From Verrucomicrobiales bacterium (lineage in GTDB: Bacteria > Verrucomicrobiota > Verrucomicrobiia > Verrucomicrobiales > DEV007), in NCBI GenBank assembly GCA_021648365.1, contig JAKISY010000003.1, positions 54,129 to 118,128 on the forward strand: 64,000 nt of DNA, in the 5' to 3' direction. The stretch's first letter is position 1. Every line of letters begins with the position of its first letter. A program made the position numbers and the translations under genes. Positions 49,947 to 59,188 of this stretch are shown here, one piece after another. The notes beneath the pieces are model-generated. The model worked only from the letters and a program-made list of their open reading frames with translations. It was not told where the DNA came from and searched no databases.

Positions 49947-51017
49947 TTATTTTTTGGAAGGTGCTTTGCTCGCTTCGTTTTCTTGAGGAGCTAGGACGCC
50001 ATAGTCGCGGGTGTTTTGCACGTTGGCGGTGAGGAAGATCACGTGCATCAGGTCGCTGTTTTCATATTCGGGTTTGCCGGTGGGCTTCCAGGTGCCGATG
50101 AGGAGGTAGCTTTCTTTGAGCAGGGTGACTTGGGTGGTGATCTCTTTGTTATGGAATACGGGGGTTTTGAGTTGATCGCTGACGTCGATGAATTCAGGCG
50201 GGCCGGTGTGGTGCTCTAGCTGGAAAGATAGATCAATAGTCCAGTTGTCAGCACCGAGCACGGGATCGACTTCGAAGAGGGTGCCGACAGGGCGAGATGT
50301 GATTTCAAGCGGCTGCGGCGTTTTTTTTGCTTTGACGTCTTTTTGCGGTAAGGCGTTTGCGAGAAAGGGGACTTCGTAAGCGTCGATGATTTTACTGCGT
50401 TGTCCGGAGCGGGATAGGATGCTGGGGAGGGCGATCAGTTTGGCATCGCCTTGTTTCATTAGTTGTCGAACGGCATTACGCTCGGGCGTGTGATCTCCTT
50501 GGTCTTCGCAACTTTCGAGAAGTTGAAGTGCGAGGCGTGAGGGGAGTTCGTAAATTTCTGCACGGACGGAAATTTGCTGATAAGTAAGATGACAACCACC
50601 TGAAAGGTAAGCTTCACATAGTTCTAATTGATCGGGGGTTTGGACAACTGTCAGCATGGAGTGCGGTAGGTCATAACTGACGCTGCTTCCTTCCCCAAAA
50701 ACAAGACCCGCTTGGATGAGGACTTTTTTTGCGTTTTTATTAATGGCGTCAGCTTGTTCTTTAGGCGTTTCGTTAGCAAAGGGGTCGATAGGCGGGAGCT
50801 CTTGTAGGTTTAAGAAGGTGGAAGGGACAATGAAACGAGCTTCGTATAAACCGTTTCCGGATTTGATCCATCTTTTTAGGATCTCGTCACCATCTTGCAA
50901 GTAAGAAACCAAGTGCTGTTTCCTCTCGATCTTCAGCTCTTGAGAAAACAGAGGGGTTGTTAGGCCGAGATGAAGTGATACCAGCGCGAGCAGGAGATAT
51001 TTGAAACGGAATAGCAT
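49947..51017 (-). CDS. Secretin-domain-like exported protein
   Basis: The 356-residue protein has a signal peptide (MLFRFKYLLLALVSLHLG). The central and C-terminal parts resemble the secretin core of type II/III secretion and pilus systems: YQQISVRAEIYELPSRLALQ, AKLIALPSILSRSGQRSKII, ITSRPVGTLFEVDPVLG and NWTIDLSFQLEHHTG, then VTLLKESYLLIGTW. It lacks the long N-terminal N-domains and the terminal amphipathic lip of a full secretin, so it may be a secretin-like outer-membrane factor or a remnant of one. It is divergent from the membrane-fusion gene, with 148 bp between the two starts. Confidence 0.6.
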   Translation of the reverse strand: MLFRFKYLLLALVSLHLGLTTPLFSQELKIERKQHLVSYLQDGDEILKRWIKSGNGLYEARFIVPSTFLNLQELPPIDPFANETPKEQADAINKNAKKVLIQAGLVFGEGSSVSYDLPHSMLTVVQTPDQLELCEAYLSGGCHLTYQQISVRAEIYELPSRLALQLLESCEDQGDHTPERNAVRQLMKQGDAKLIALPSILSRSGQRSKIIDAYEVPFLANALPQKDVKAKKTPQPLEITSRPVGTLFEVDPVLGADNWTIDLSFQLEHHTGPPEFIDVSDQLKTPVFHNKEITTQVTLLKESYLLIGTWKPTGKPEYENSDLMHVIFLTANVQNTRDYGVLAPQENEASKAPSKK

Positions 51018-51165
51018 GCGCTGACTCTAGCAATATTCAAGAGGCTGTGGCAAGCCGATTTCTGGGAAAAGCCTTGGAACTGGCTTTGTTATTCTGGGGA
51101 TGGAATCAAATGACGCAAATAGGGACTTTCCCTTTGTGCGAATCGGGGCGAATCTATGCGCTTAT

Positions 51166-52656
51166 ATGAAAACCTCAGTTTTAGCCACTCTCACCTTTTT
51201 GCTGTTCTGCTCTCTAGTCAGTGTGCCAGCTTTATTATCAGCTGAAGCGAGTGCTGAGAAAAAAGAGCCTACTGGCGATTCGGGAAAAACCGTCAAAAAG
51301 GATACTAAAGACAAAAAAAAACCTATCGTTGCCGCTTCGACGCATACGCTGAAAAAGAAGCTTTTTGAAATCAAAGTCGAGCTTTCTGGAGTTTTTGCTG
51401 CAGTGAAAAGCACGCGCATCAGCCTCGCTCCCAAGCGCTGGACTTCACTCTCTGTGGTGAGTGCGATTCCTCATGGTTCGATGGTTAAGAAGGGGGGGCT
51501 ATTGCTTCAGCTCGAAACTGAAAAGTTGGAAAAGGCGATCAAAAATGACGAGCTCAATCAGCCTCTTGCATCCTTAACTCTCAAGTTAGCGGAACTAGAC
51601 TTGCTCGAACTCGAGAAGTCTACGCCAATCACCTTGGTTTCGCGTCGCCGCTCCAAAGAATACGCGCAAGAAGCTTTGACTTATTTTGAAACGGTTGACC
51701 GCGTGCAACGAGAGAAATCGGCTAGAGAAGGGCTCAAGCAAAACTCACAAAACCTTTCCTACACACAAGAGGAACTCGATCAGTTGCAGAAAATGTATGC
51801 AGCGGATGATCTGACTGAAGAAACCGAAGAGATCATCATCACTCGTGCAAAAAACAGTGTCGCTGCGGCAAAATTTCGCGTGGCATCGATCAAGTTATCT
51901 ACCGCGCGCACTCTCAAAACCAAATTGCCGAGGGAGTTGTTGCGGCTTCAGGATCAAGCGGAATCCTCAGCTATCGCTTGGGAAAAGAGCTCTAAGTCAT
52001 TGCCTCAAGCGCTCAAAAAGAAAAAACTCGAAATCGAAAAAATGAAACGCGACCAAAAAGAAGCTGCGGATCATTTGCAGGAGATGAAAGCTGACCTTGT
52101 TTCCTTTAAGGTGCTAGCTCCCCATGACGGTATCGTCTATTACGGTGCCGATCATCGTGGTAAATGGAGTGCGGCGTCCTTGTTAGAGAAAAAGCTCATC
52201 CCTGGTGGCAAGCTGATGCCTCATGAGGTGTTCATGAGTGTGGCTCAGCCTCAATCGCTACAACTGCAACTTTCTATTGCCGAAAAACAACTCTCTTTAT
52301 TGAAAGTGGGAGCTGTCGCTAAAGTCACTGCTGTTGCTATACCTGACAGCTCTTTGAAAGGTGAACTAACGATTCTCAAGTTCGTGCCACTAGCTAGTGG
52401 AGGATTTCCTGGCACGGTGAAAATCCTTACTGATACTCAAGGTTTGTATCCTGGCATGACGGCTAAGGTGCTGTTTGAAATTTATAAAAATCCTCAAGCG
52501 TTGACGGTTCCTAAACAAGCGGTGACTACAGAAAAAGGCGAATCGTTTGTGCGCTTGAAAGGCGGCAAAAAACAAGCGGTCAAAACGGGCAGGTCCGATG
52601 ATAAAGTTATCGAAATCCTCAGTGGTTTGAAAGAGGGCGATATCATCCAACTGTGA
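51166..52656 (+). CDS. Periplasmic adaptor (HlyD/membrane-fusion family) protein
   Basis: The protein has a signal peptide starting at MKTSVLATLTFLLFCSL, which favours the ATG at 51166 over one at 51100. A Lys-rich linker is followed by the first half of a lipoyl-like domain (TSLSVVSAIPHGSMVKKGGL), a long coiled coil (about 135-325), the second half (DLVSFKVLAPHDGIVYYGAD) and a beta-barrel part (LQLQLSIAEKQLSLLKVG, GLYPGMTAKVLFEI, ending LSGLKEGDIIQL). Such proteins link inner-membrane pumps with outer-membrane channels. No RND, ABC or TolC gene follows; the next gene is a BASS transporter. Confidence 0.8.
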   Translation: MKTSVLATLTFLLFCSLVSVPALLSAEASAEKKEPTGDSGKTVKKDTKDKKKPIVAASTHTLKKKLFEIKVELSGVFAAVKSTRISLAPKRWTSLSVVSAIPHGSMVKKGGLLLQLETEKLEKAIKNDELNQPLASLTLKLAELDLLELEKSTPITLVSRRRSKEYAQEALTYFETVDRVQREKSAREGLKQNSQNLSYTQEELDQLQKMYAADDLTEETEEIIITRAKNSVAAAKFRVASIKLSTARTLKTKLPRELLRLQDQAESSAIAWEKSSKSLPQALKKKKLEIEKMKRDQKEAADHLQEMKADLVSFKVLAPHDGIVYYGADHRGKWSAASLLEKKLIPGGKLMPHEVFMSVAQPQSLQLQLSIAEKQLSLLKVGAVAKVTAVAIPDSSLKGELTILKFVPLASGGFPGTVKILTDTQGLYPGMTAKVLFEIYKNPQALTVPKQAVTTEKGESFVRLKGGKKQAVKTGRSDDKVIEILSGLKEGDIIQL

Positions 52657-52690
52657 TTGAGCTTGTTTATTTGTTTCCACTCTCTTTTGA

Positions 52691-53596
52691 ATGATTAAAG
52701 ATTTTTTTGCCCACTACTCTGATTACCATCAGCTGGTCGCTTCCACGCAGCTGGTATTGGCGATGTTCGGCATGGGCTTGGTGACTCGCTTGCGTTCTTT
52801 CATCGAAGTTATCGTAGAGCCCAAACCGATCATTGCGGGGCTGCTGTATCAACTGATCGGCATCCCATTGATCACTGCTGGGATGATGGCATTACTCGAC
52901 CTGCCGCCTGAGATTGTGGTGGGTTTTTTCATGGTGGCGGCGATGCCGGGCGGCTCGATGTCCAACATCTATACTCATTTGGGTAAAGGCAATGTCGCTT
53001 TATCGGTCGCTTTGACTGGAGTGATGACCTTGCTGGCGCTGTTTACTTCGCCCTTGATTTTAAGGCTATTTGCTTCAGAGCACATCCCGCCGGAAATTGC
53101 GATGCCCAGTGGGGTGATCATTCGCGAGATTTTTCTTTTTCTACTGTTGCCGCTTTCTTTTGGTATGCTTTTGGGCAGTTGGATGAAAAAAAACATCGCT
53201 CATTGGTCATCAGTGTGGATCATCCGTGCCAGTCTAGTGGCGTTAGCTACCCTAGTGATCGGGTCTTTGGGCAGTGGCAGTATCGATTTTGAATCTTATG
53301 GCCGCCGCATTCCGATCTTGGTTTTTGGCTACTGCTTGTTGGTTCAAATCATCATCCTGCGGGGATCACGTCATTTGTTGAAATTTTCCGCCACCGATTC
53401 GAGCACTTTAGGTATCGAGTCGAGTATGAAAAACATCAACCTTAGCCTGTTGATCGCTGCCTCGCTGTTTGGGCTCGATAGCAAGTTTGGAGGAGGTGTG
53501 CTTTTTGTCCTGCTACTCTATGGCGGAGTTAGCTTGTTTGTTGCCGCCGTGCCGGCGATCGCTAACGCGCGGCAAAGCAAAAAAACTGTCAGTTGA
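52691..53596 (+). CDS. Bile acid:sodium symporter (BASS) family transporter
   Basis: The 301-residue protein has about nine hydrophobic segments and the BASS pattern: QLVLAMFGMGLVTRL, PKPIIAGLLYQLIGIPLI, VAAMPGGSMSNIYTHLGKGN (the signature near the crossing helices) and VALTGVMTLLALFTSPLIL. It imports an organic anion with sodium; the substrate cannot be read from sequence. It lies 34 bp after the adaptor gene and is probably cotranscribed. Confidence 0.85.
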   Translation: MIKDFFAHYSDYHQLVASTQLVLAMFGMGLVTRLRSFIEVIVEPKPIIAGLLYQLIGIPLITAGMMALLDLPPEIVVGFFMVAAMPGGSMSNIYTHLGKGNVALSVALTGVMTLLALFTSPLILRLFASEHIPPEIAMPSGVIIREIFLFLLLPLSFGMLLGSWMKKNIAHWSSVWIIRASLVALATLVIGSLGSGSIDFESYGRRIPILVFGYCLLVQIIILRGSRHLLKFSATDSSTLGIESSMKNINLSLLIAASLFGLDSKFGGGVLFVLLLYGGVSLFVAAVPAIANARQSKKTVS

Positions 53597-53710
53597 GTCG
53601 GTTTTTCCTATGGCCGTGCATGATATTTGTCAAAGCTGCTACTAGAAATTGCAATACAGGGCGAATGTGATACGCTGAATGAACCCCTGTCCTAGTGGGG
53701 GAGAATTAAG

Positions 53711-55792
53711 ATGAGCGAACAAAATCAAAATAAAGCACCAAAAAGAGATCCTAAAAACTCTGGTGACGATTCTACTTTTAACTGGCGTGGCTTTTTGCTG
53801 CTGAGTCTGGCGTTAGGACTTTTTGCCTTGGCGATCTGGGGGCGCGGGAATGGTGGTGGAGCAGAAGAGATCTCCTACCAACAGTTCAAGGAACTGCTGC
53901 AGGAAGATCGTATCCATGTTGATGAAAGTGCGGATAAAGTTTTGTCGCTGGTCGAGCGCGAAGGCACGCGCGAAGAATACCTGCGTGGTTGGTATAAAGT
54001 GAAAGCCAACGGGGCGAGCGGAGAAAAGAGCTTGGATGAAGAGAAAGAATATCAACAATTCAAAAGCCCGATCAATCTAGCTTTTGTCGAAGATGAACTG
54101 AAGCCGATGTTGAAAGAGCGCAATCTGCAGATTCACGATTTTGCCTCCGATAGCAATACCATGGCAGCTTTGTTGATCACCTTTTTACCACTGTTCATTA
54201 TCATTTTTGTGCTGTTTTTCCTCTTCCGCCATCAGATGAAATCGGCTGGCAAGGGCGCGATGGGTTTTGGCAAAAGTAAAGCCAAACTGATGGCGATGGA
54301 TACTAATAAGACGACTTTTAAAGACGTCGCGGGTGCTGAGGAAGCGAAAGAGGAGGTCTGGGAGATTGTCGAATACTTGCGCGATCCAAAAAAATTCCAA
54401 CGTCTTGGCGGGAAAATTCCTAAAGGTGTGCTGCTAGTAGGTTCTCCAGGAACGGGTAAAACTTTGTTAGCAAGAGCGATAGCAGGAGAAGCGGACGTGC
54501 CGTTTTTCAGTATCAGTGGTTCTGATTTTGTGGAAATGTTTGTTGGTGTGGGTGCTTCGCGAGTGCGCGACATGTTCGAGCAAGGTAAAAAGAACGCGCC
54601 GTGTATTATTTTTATCGACGAGATTGATGCTGTTGGACGTCACCGTGGACACGGCATGGGTGGAGGACATGATGAGCGTGAACAAACTTTGAATGCTTTG
54701 CTCGTCGAGATGGATGGGTTTGATACTCAAGAGGGGGTGATCATCATCGCCGCGACTAACCGTCCAGATGTGCTCGACCCAGCTTTGTTGCGACCTGGTC
54801 GATTTGACCGTGAAGTGACGGTTAACCTGCCGGATGTCAAAGGACGTGAGGAGATACTCAAGGTGCACGCCAAAAAAGTGAAAATGGGTGCCGACGTGGA
54901 CATGGCAATCATCGCTCGTGGAACGCCGGGTTACTCTGGTGCCGAGCTCGCTAATGTGATCAATGAAGCAGCGCTATTGGCAGCACGACGTGATCTGAAA
55001 GCGGTGACTCTCGCAGAGCTAGAGGAATCGCGTGACAAAGTGCGTTGGGGCAAAGAGCGCCGTAGTTTGGCAATTTCAGAAAAAGAAAAAGAGAACACGG
55101 CTTACCACGAAGCGGGACATGCGATTCTTGGCATGTTGGTTGAGCACACCGACCCAGTGCATAAAGTCACCATCATTCCGCGCGGACCTTCATTGGGAAT
55201 GACCATGTATCTTCCCGAAGACGATCAACTCAGTGTTCGTGAACATTTTTTACTCGACCGCTTGGTGGTTATCATGGGTGGGCGAGTGGCGGAAGAACTC
55301 CAATTTGGCAATGTCACCGCTGGCGCCAGTGGCGACATCCAACAAGCTACCAACATTGCCCGCAAAATGGTTTGCGAATGGGGTATGAGCAAAGAGCTCG
55401 GCATGGTTGAATACGGTAGTCACAACGAGCATCTTTTCCTCGCTCGCGATATGGGCAACAGCACTCGTGACTACAGCGAGGCCACCGCTCAGAAAATTGA
55501 TAACGAAGTTAAGCGCCTCATCGACACTGCTTATGATCGTGCTACGAAGCTGATAGGCGCTCATCGCAAGCAATTAGAGATCATCGCCCAAGGTCTGCTC
55601 GAATACGAAACTCTTGATGGGCAGCACATCAAAGAAATCATGAAACACGGCGAGTTGAAAAATCCGCCTGCCAGCCCTAAACCTCCCGAAGTGCCTACAG
55701 AGGCGCCGAAGATGGCTGATGGGGAAGACGGTAAAGCCAAAAACGAGAGCGAAGATGAGCTGCCTGGCGACTTGGCACCAGCTGGGGCGTAG
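53711..55792 (+). CDS. ftsH: ATP-dependent zinc metalloprotease FtsH
   Basis: The 693-residue protein has two membrane segments (28-44 and about 151-172) around a periplasmic domain. Walker A GSPGTGKT (244-251), Walker B FIDEID (301-306) and the second region of homology with NRPDVLDPALLRPGRFDR (350-367) follow. The zinc site has HEAGH (466-470), and the third ligand is Asp542 in GDIQQAT. FtsH degrades membrane and short-lived regulatory proteins. A GGGGGAG sequence precedes the ATG. The acidic Pro/Glu-rich tail is longer than in E. coli. Confidence 0.98.
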   Translation: MSEQNQNKAPKRDPKNSGDDSTFNWRGFLLLSLALGLFALAIWGRGNGGGAEEISYQQFKELLQEDRIHVDESADKVLSLVEREGTREEYLRGWYKVKANGASGEKSLDEEKEYQQFKSPINLAFVEDELKPMLKERNLQIHDFASDSNTMAALLITFLPLFIIIFVLFFLFRHQMKSAGKGAMGFGKSKAKLMAMDTNKTTFKDVAGAEEAKEEVWEIVEYLRDPKKFQRLGGKIPKGVLLVGSPGTGKTLLARAIAGEADVPFFSISGSDFVEMFVGVGASRVRDMFEQGKKNAPCIIFIDEIDAVGRHRGHGMGGGHDEREQTLNALLVEMDGFDTQEGVIIIAATNRPDVLDPALLRPGRFDREVTVNLPDVKGREEILKVHAKKVKMGADVDMAIIARGTPGYSGAELANVINEAALLAARRDLKAVTLAELEESRDKVRWGKERRSLAISEKEKENTAYHEAGHAILGMLVEHTDPVHKVTIIPRGPSLGMTMYLPEDDQLSVREHFLLDRLVVIMGGRVAEELQFGNVTAGASGDIQQATNIARKMVCEWGMSKELGMVEYGSHNEHLFLARDMGNSTRDYSEATAQKIDNEVKRLIDTAYDRATKLIGAHRKQLEIIAQGLLEYETLDGQHIKEIMKHGELKNPPASPKPPEVPTEAPKMADGEDGKAKNESEDELPGDLAPAGA

Positions 55793-56167
55793 GCTTGAGT
55801 AGCAAAGGGTAGGGCGATTTTTTGAAAGGTCAAAATTTTCGATTTCTTATCCCAAAGGGATTTTAGGAGGTAGGCCAAGGTTAATCCGTGGTTTTACATC
55901 ATCACCATCCCTTGGTTGCAATGCAGCAACAGGCGTGAAATAAATTCTGAAGTGCTCACAAGTTTTGCCCCACATGGAGCCCTTTCAGGGCACGATGATT
56001 TTTGCGACAGCCCACGGCGATGCCGTGGGCTGTCACCTTTGATCCCTTCGGGATGGAATCCGAGTAGGGGGTCCGAACTCATCCTGAAAGATCAGGAGGC
56101 GTGGCATATTTTTAGGGTTATCGTCATGAATTTTATAGTTTCAGAACACCGGACACGCAGCGATCAA
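55793..56167. repeat. Palindrome-rich intergenic element after ftsH
   Basis: Three hairpins sit close together: GCCCTTTCAGGGC (55979-55991), a 13-bp stem at 56006-56018 with 56022-56034 (GACAGCCCACGGC / GCCGTGGGCTGTC) with a 3-base loop, and GATCCCTTCGGGAT (56040-56053). No coding frame is supported. The element lies directly next to a transposase tail and looks like a mobile or repetitive unit. Confidence 0.6.
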
Positions 56168-56812
56168 TCATGATGCCATTTTGTAAATCAGCTTCATTTT
56201 CGTGTTAGGATATTCGGTCTGGGTGAGATTGATTTCTTCGCAAAGTTTTTTGAGGATTTCATTTTCTTTGGGAGTCGCTAAACTGTGTGTTTCCACAGTC
56301 AGCGTGCCTTCCTTTTCATCAGAAACCAAATTTGCTTCTGACTGATATAGTTTCTTAATATACGTTCGGGCTTCATCTTTGTGATGCGCTCCAAGCAAGG
56401 GGCGCACAAAATCTGCCATCGCTGTCTCTGCACGGTAGGCGATGATCTTGATAGTATCGATAAACTGCTTACTTCGCGTCGCCAGCTGTAAAAAACTTTC
56501 ACCCTCAGGCAACTCTTTATGCTCGATGTGCTTGCTCAGAAGTTTACGCTGCTTTTTGAGTTCTTCTATTTCAACACGATCTTGCTCTATCTTTTCTTGC
56601 AGCAGGGCAGCTTTTTCCATGTAGGACTCGATTTGCGTTGTGCTCAGTCCTCCTCCGATGGTCAAATCATGTAACTTCAGCTTTTTCCTAGCAACTTTCC
56701 CAATCTTAGCTCGGGTCACAGAGTCAATCCTACGCCAGGCGGGGTCTACCCTAGCAATTCGCGCATTCTCTCTAAACCTAATTTCGCTACTTCGAGCGGA
56801 TCTTTTTCCCAC
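56168..56812 (-). pseudogene. C-terminal fragment of a transposase
   Basis: The frame lacks a proper start and overlaps the 3' end of the next gene; sequence with family character starts near 56745. It has a coiled coil (MEKAALLQEKIEQDRVEIEE, LKKQRKLLSKHIEHKELPEG), then the block FIDTIKIIAYRAETAMADFV, ARTYIKKLYQSEANLVSDEK, GTLTVETHSLATPKENEIL, and the end NTKMKLIYKM. These blocks resemble the C-terminal part of a putative transposase family common in planctomycete and verrucomicrobial genomes; this is from memory of the family. The catalytic part is missing, so it is a dead remnant. Confidence 0.55.
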
Positions 56813-57546
56813 AGTTCAGCATTGAATAATTCAAGGCTGATCCATTGGTCGTAACCTTTTTCTTTGAGTATCTGTATCTCAGCGGCGAGGTCGATTTGCC
56901 CTTCTCCGAGCATGACGCGGTCGGGATCTGTTTGGGTGCCGGAGGGTTTGCCGAGGGCTGCGTCGTCGATGTGGTAATGGGCGATGCGTTGCAATGGCAG
57001 GGCGCGTAGGTCGTCGAGGGTGGTGGAGTTATTCCAATTATGGAAGGCGTCGAGGATGGTGCAAGCATCGGGATCGCCAGTGCGGTCGAGCACGGTCACG
57101 GTGTCTTTGAGGTTATTGAGCGATTTAAAAAAACTGATGTATTCGAGCACGGCACGCACGCCGGTATCGCGACCGATTTGCAAGAGGTCTTTATATCCCA
57201 GGTGCAGTTGTGAAATATCGGGTTCGAGCATCGGTGGGGTGCAGACCATCAGTGGTGCACCGAGGCGCGCGGCGAGTTCAAAACGGCGTCGAGCTTCATC
57301 GAGCGCGAGTTGGTATTCCCAATCGACTGTCTCGCCCCAGTTGCGCACGGCGATGAAGCAGGGGACTTCGAGTCCCTGATCGGCGAGCGCTTTTTCGATA
57401 TCGGAGACTTCACCTCCGCGTCCTACATGCTGATAAATCTCGGTAGCCCATAGTTCGATGCCATCGTAGCCGGCTTCTCCCGCTACGCGAATCTTATCGA
57501 GCAGTGGGGTGGGTTTGATGGTGGAGGAATTGAGGGAGAGTTTCAT
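56746..57546 (-). CDS. Sugar phosphate isomerase/epimerase (xylose isomerase-like TIM barrel)
   Basis: The 266-residue protein is an AP2Ec-type TIM barrel: MKLSLNSSTIKPTPLLDKIR, YDGIELWATEIYQH, LEVPCFIAVRNWGE, CTILDAFHNWNNS, IAHYHIDDAALGKP, GEGQIDLAAEIQIL and YDQWISLELFNAELW. His and Glu/Asp residues in these strands would form the metal site. It overlaps the upstream propeller gene by 4 bp, so the two act together, probably on a sugar or sugar derivative. Confidence 0.85.
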   Translation of the reverse strand: MKLSLNSSTIKPTPLLDKIRVAGEAGYDGIELWATEIYQHVGRGGEVSDIEKALADQGLEVPCFIAVRNWGETVDWEYQLALDEARRRFELAARLGAPLMVCTPPMLEPDISQLHLGYKDLLQIGRDTGVRAVLEYISFFKSLNNLKDTVTVLDRTGDPDACTILDAFHNWNNSTTLDDLRALPLQRIAHYHIDDAALGKPSGTQTDPDRVMLGEGQIDLAAEIQILKEKGYDQWISLELFNAELWEKDPLEVAKLGLERMRELLG

Positions 57547-58646
57547 GCTAGCAATTGAGCAATTTTTTCATTGCTGAGAAAATGCCCGACCAGTGGTTGG
57601 GAGAGGTCCTTTTGCGATTGTTGCCAGGTGGCGAAGATGCCTTCGTCGGTAACTAGGGTGCTGATATAACGAGAGCAGCCCGTGCCTGTGGGGGAGATGA
57701 AGAGAGGTTCTTCGATGGTGATGGAATCGATGCGAGGGAAATCGGCATCGACGCCAAAAGCGAGACCGCCTATTTCTTCGCAGGACCAACCCCGTGGGCG
57801 GGCGACGGCTTCGGGGTTGTCATCGAGTTGGCGCAGGCATTCGGCGCTGTCATAGAAATAGAGTGACTGATCTGGCTGATCTGCAAAAGCGCCAACTTTT
57901 GGAATGGGCAGGCGGTCGGTGACGCGTGCTGCGGCGATGTCCCATACGGGACCGCGGGCAAGCATGGTATCGGTGAGATGTTGATACTCAGAAGTGCCAG
58001 GGGCTCGCCTGATAACAGAGGTGCCAGAGCTGGACCAAGAAAAAGGATGGGTGCAGTAAATCAAGGCAAGGCTGCCGTCGGGTAGGTCGGTGGTGACGGG
58101 GTCTTTGACGTGCAGGTAGGGAGGTAGTCCGAAAGGGACGATCTCTTCGATGTTGGACGGGCTGAGGTCTTCGACTTTGCTCGCGTGAATGCGGTCGATG
58201 GACCAGACGCCAGTGCCAGGTTTTTGGAAATCTTTGTGGCTTTCTGGGTAGCTATCATCTTTCTCGGTGGAGATGAAAAGCTCGATGCCGTCTTCGGTGA
58301 GATGCAGGGCGCAGCCTTCGATGGAGACCACCTCTCGTCCGTTGCAGGTGAGGTCAGATTTATAAAAACTAACAATCTTAGAAAATTCTCCATGAGGGGA
58401 ATCGGCTCGGAAGATAGCCAGCTCTAGACCACGTGCGCCTGCTCCGGTGCCGGTGCGTGAGTCACCAAAGTTGCGGTAGCGCCCGCATATGAGAATCGAA
58501 CCATCACGATCTTGAACGGTGTTGCCGCCACCAAACCAGAATCCAGTGGAGGGGTCTTTGGCGGGAATGAGGATGCGCGCTTCTTGTTGATCGATCAAAG
58601 CCGAAGCGAAGGTGGTCAGCTTAGTAGAAATATTTGGTTCAATCAT
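57543..58646 (-). CDS. Five-bladed beta-propeller glycoside-hydrolase-like protein
   Basis: The protein (367 residues from the ATG at 58646; a TTG at 58664 is also in frame) has no signal peptide. It shows repeated strands with acidic residues as in GH43/GH32-like propellers: PSTGFWFGGGNTVQDRDGSI, RGLELAIFRADSP, SIEGCALHLTEDGIELFIST, YLHVKDPVTTDLPDGSLALI, and EEPLFISPTGTGCSRYISTL. The catalytic acids cannot be fixed. Coupling to the isomerase by a 4-bp overlap suggests intracellular breakdown of a sugar conjugate. Confidence 0.6.
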   Translation of the reverse strand: MIEPNISTKLTTFASALIDQQEARILIPAKDPSTGFWFGGGNTVQDRDGSILICGRYRNFGDSRTGTGAGARGLELAIFRADSPHGEFSKIVSFYKSDLTCNGREVVSIEGCALHLTEDGIELFISTEKDDSYPESHKDFQKPGTGVWSIDRIHASKVEDLSPSNIEEIVPFGLPPYLHVKDPVTTDLPDGSLALIYCTHPFSWSSSGTSVIRRAPGTSEYQHLTDTMLARGPVWDIAAARVTDRLPIPKVGAFADQPDQSLYFYDSAECLRQLDDNPEAVARPRGWSCEEIGGLAFGVDADFPRIDSITIEEPLFISPTGTGCSRYISTLVTDEGIFATWQQSQKDLSQPLVGHFLSNEKIAQLLA

Positions 58647-58791
58647 GTCATCACGATTGAACAAAATACTTTGCCTTGCAAGGAGTTTTTATAAATTCAT
58701 AAAAACTATTTTTGACTTGGAATTGAGGCTTCGATCTCAAGTCTATGAGGTCACAGATTTCTGATCCTCAATGAAGCTACTTAGTTTTCGA

Positions 58792-59055
58792 TCAAATGTC
58801 GATGACCTCTTTCTTTTTTTCTTGCTTGCTAGTCGCTTGCGTTTTTTTGTCGGACTTTTTGAACAATTTGGTCACATCGAAGCCGAAATAGGCTAGAGAG
58901 CTGATCAGAAGCGCGGCGGCAGCGGCTTCGTCGAGATTGCCGATCACGGGGAAGTTGTCGGGTATTTCGAAAAAGATGCCTGCTCCTGGATTGAGTAGAA
59001 AAATAGCTGAGAATACGCCTAAGGCGCCTATGATGAGGGAATTGATGATTTTCAT
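58792..59055 (-). CDS. DUF1232 family small membrane protein
   Basis: The 87-residue protein has two hydrophobic segments (about 5-27 and 42-58) around IPDNFPVIGNLDEAAAAALL, the hallmark of DUF1232/YkvA-like proteins, and a Lys-rich tail. Function is unknown. Confidence 0.75.
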   Translation of the reverse strand: MKIINSLIIGALGVFSAIFLLNPGAGIFFEIPDNFPVIGNLDEAAAAALLISSLAYFGFDVTKLFKKSDKKTQATSKQEKKKEVIDI

Positions 59056-59188
59056 GATAATCTAATATGCTTGAGGTATTAGACAATGGCGATTGCAAAA
59101 TGGTTCGAATTTTGTAATCACTTCATTCCTATAAAATGAATGTCTGCTGCGCGCTTGTATGTTATAGGTTATATAGCAGAAGAAAAAG

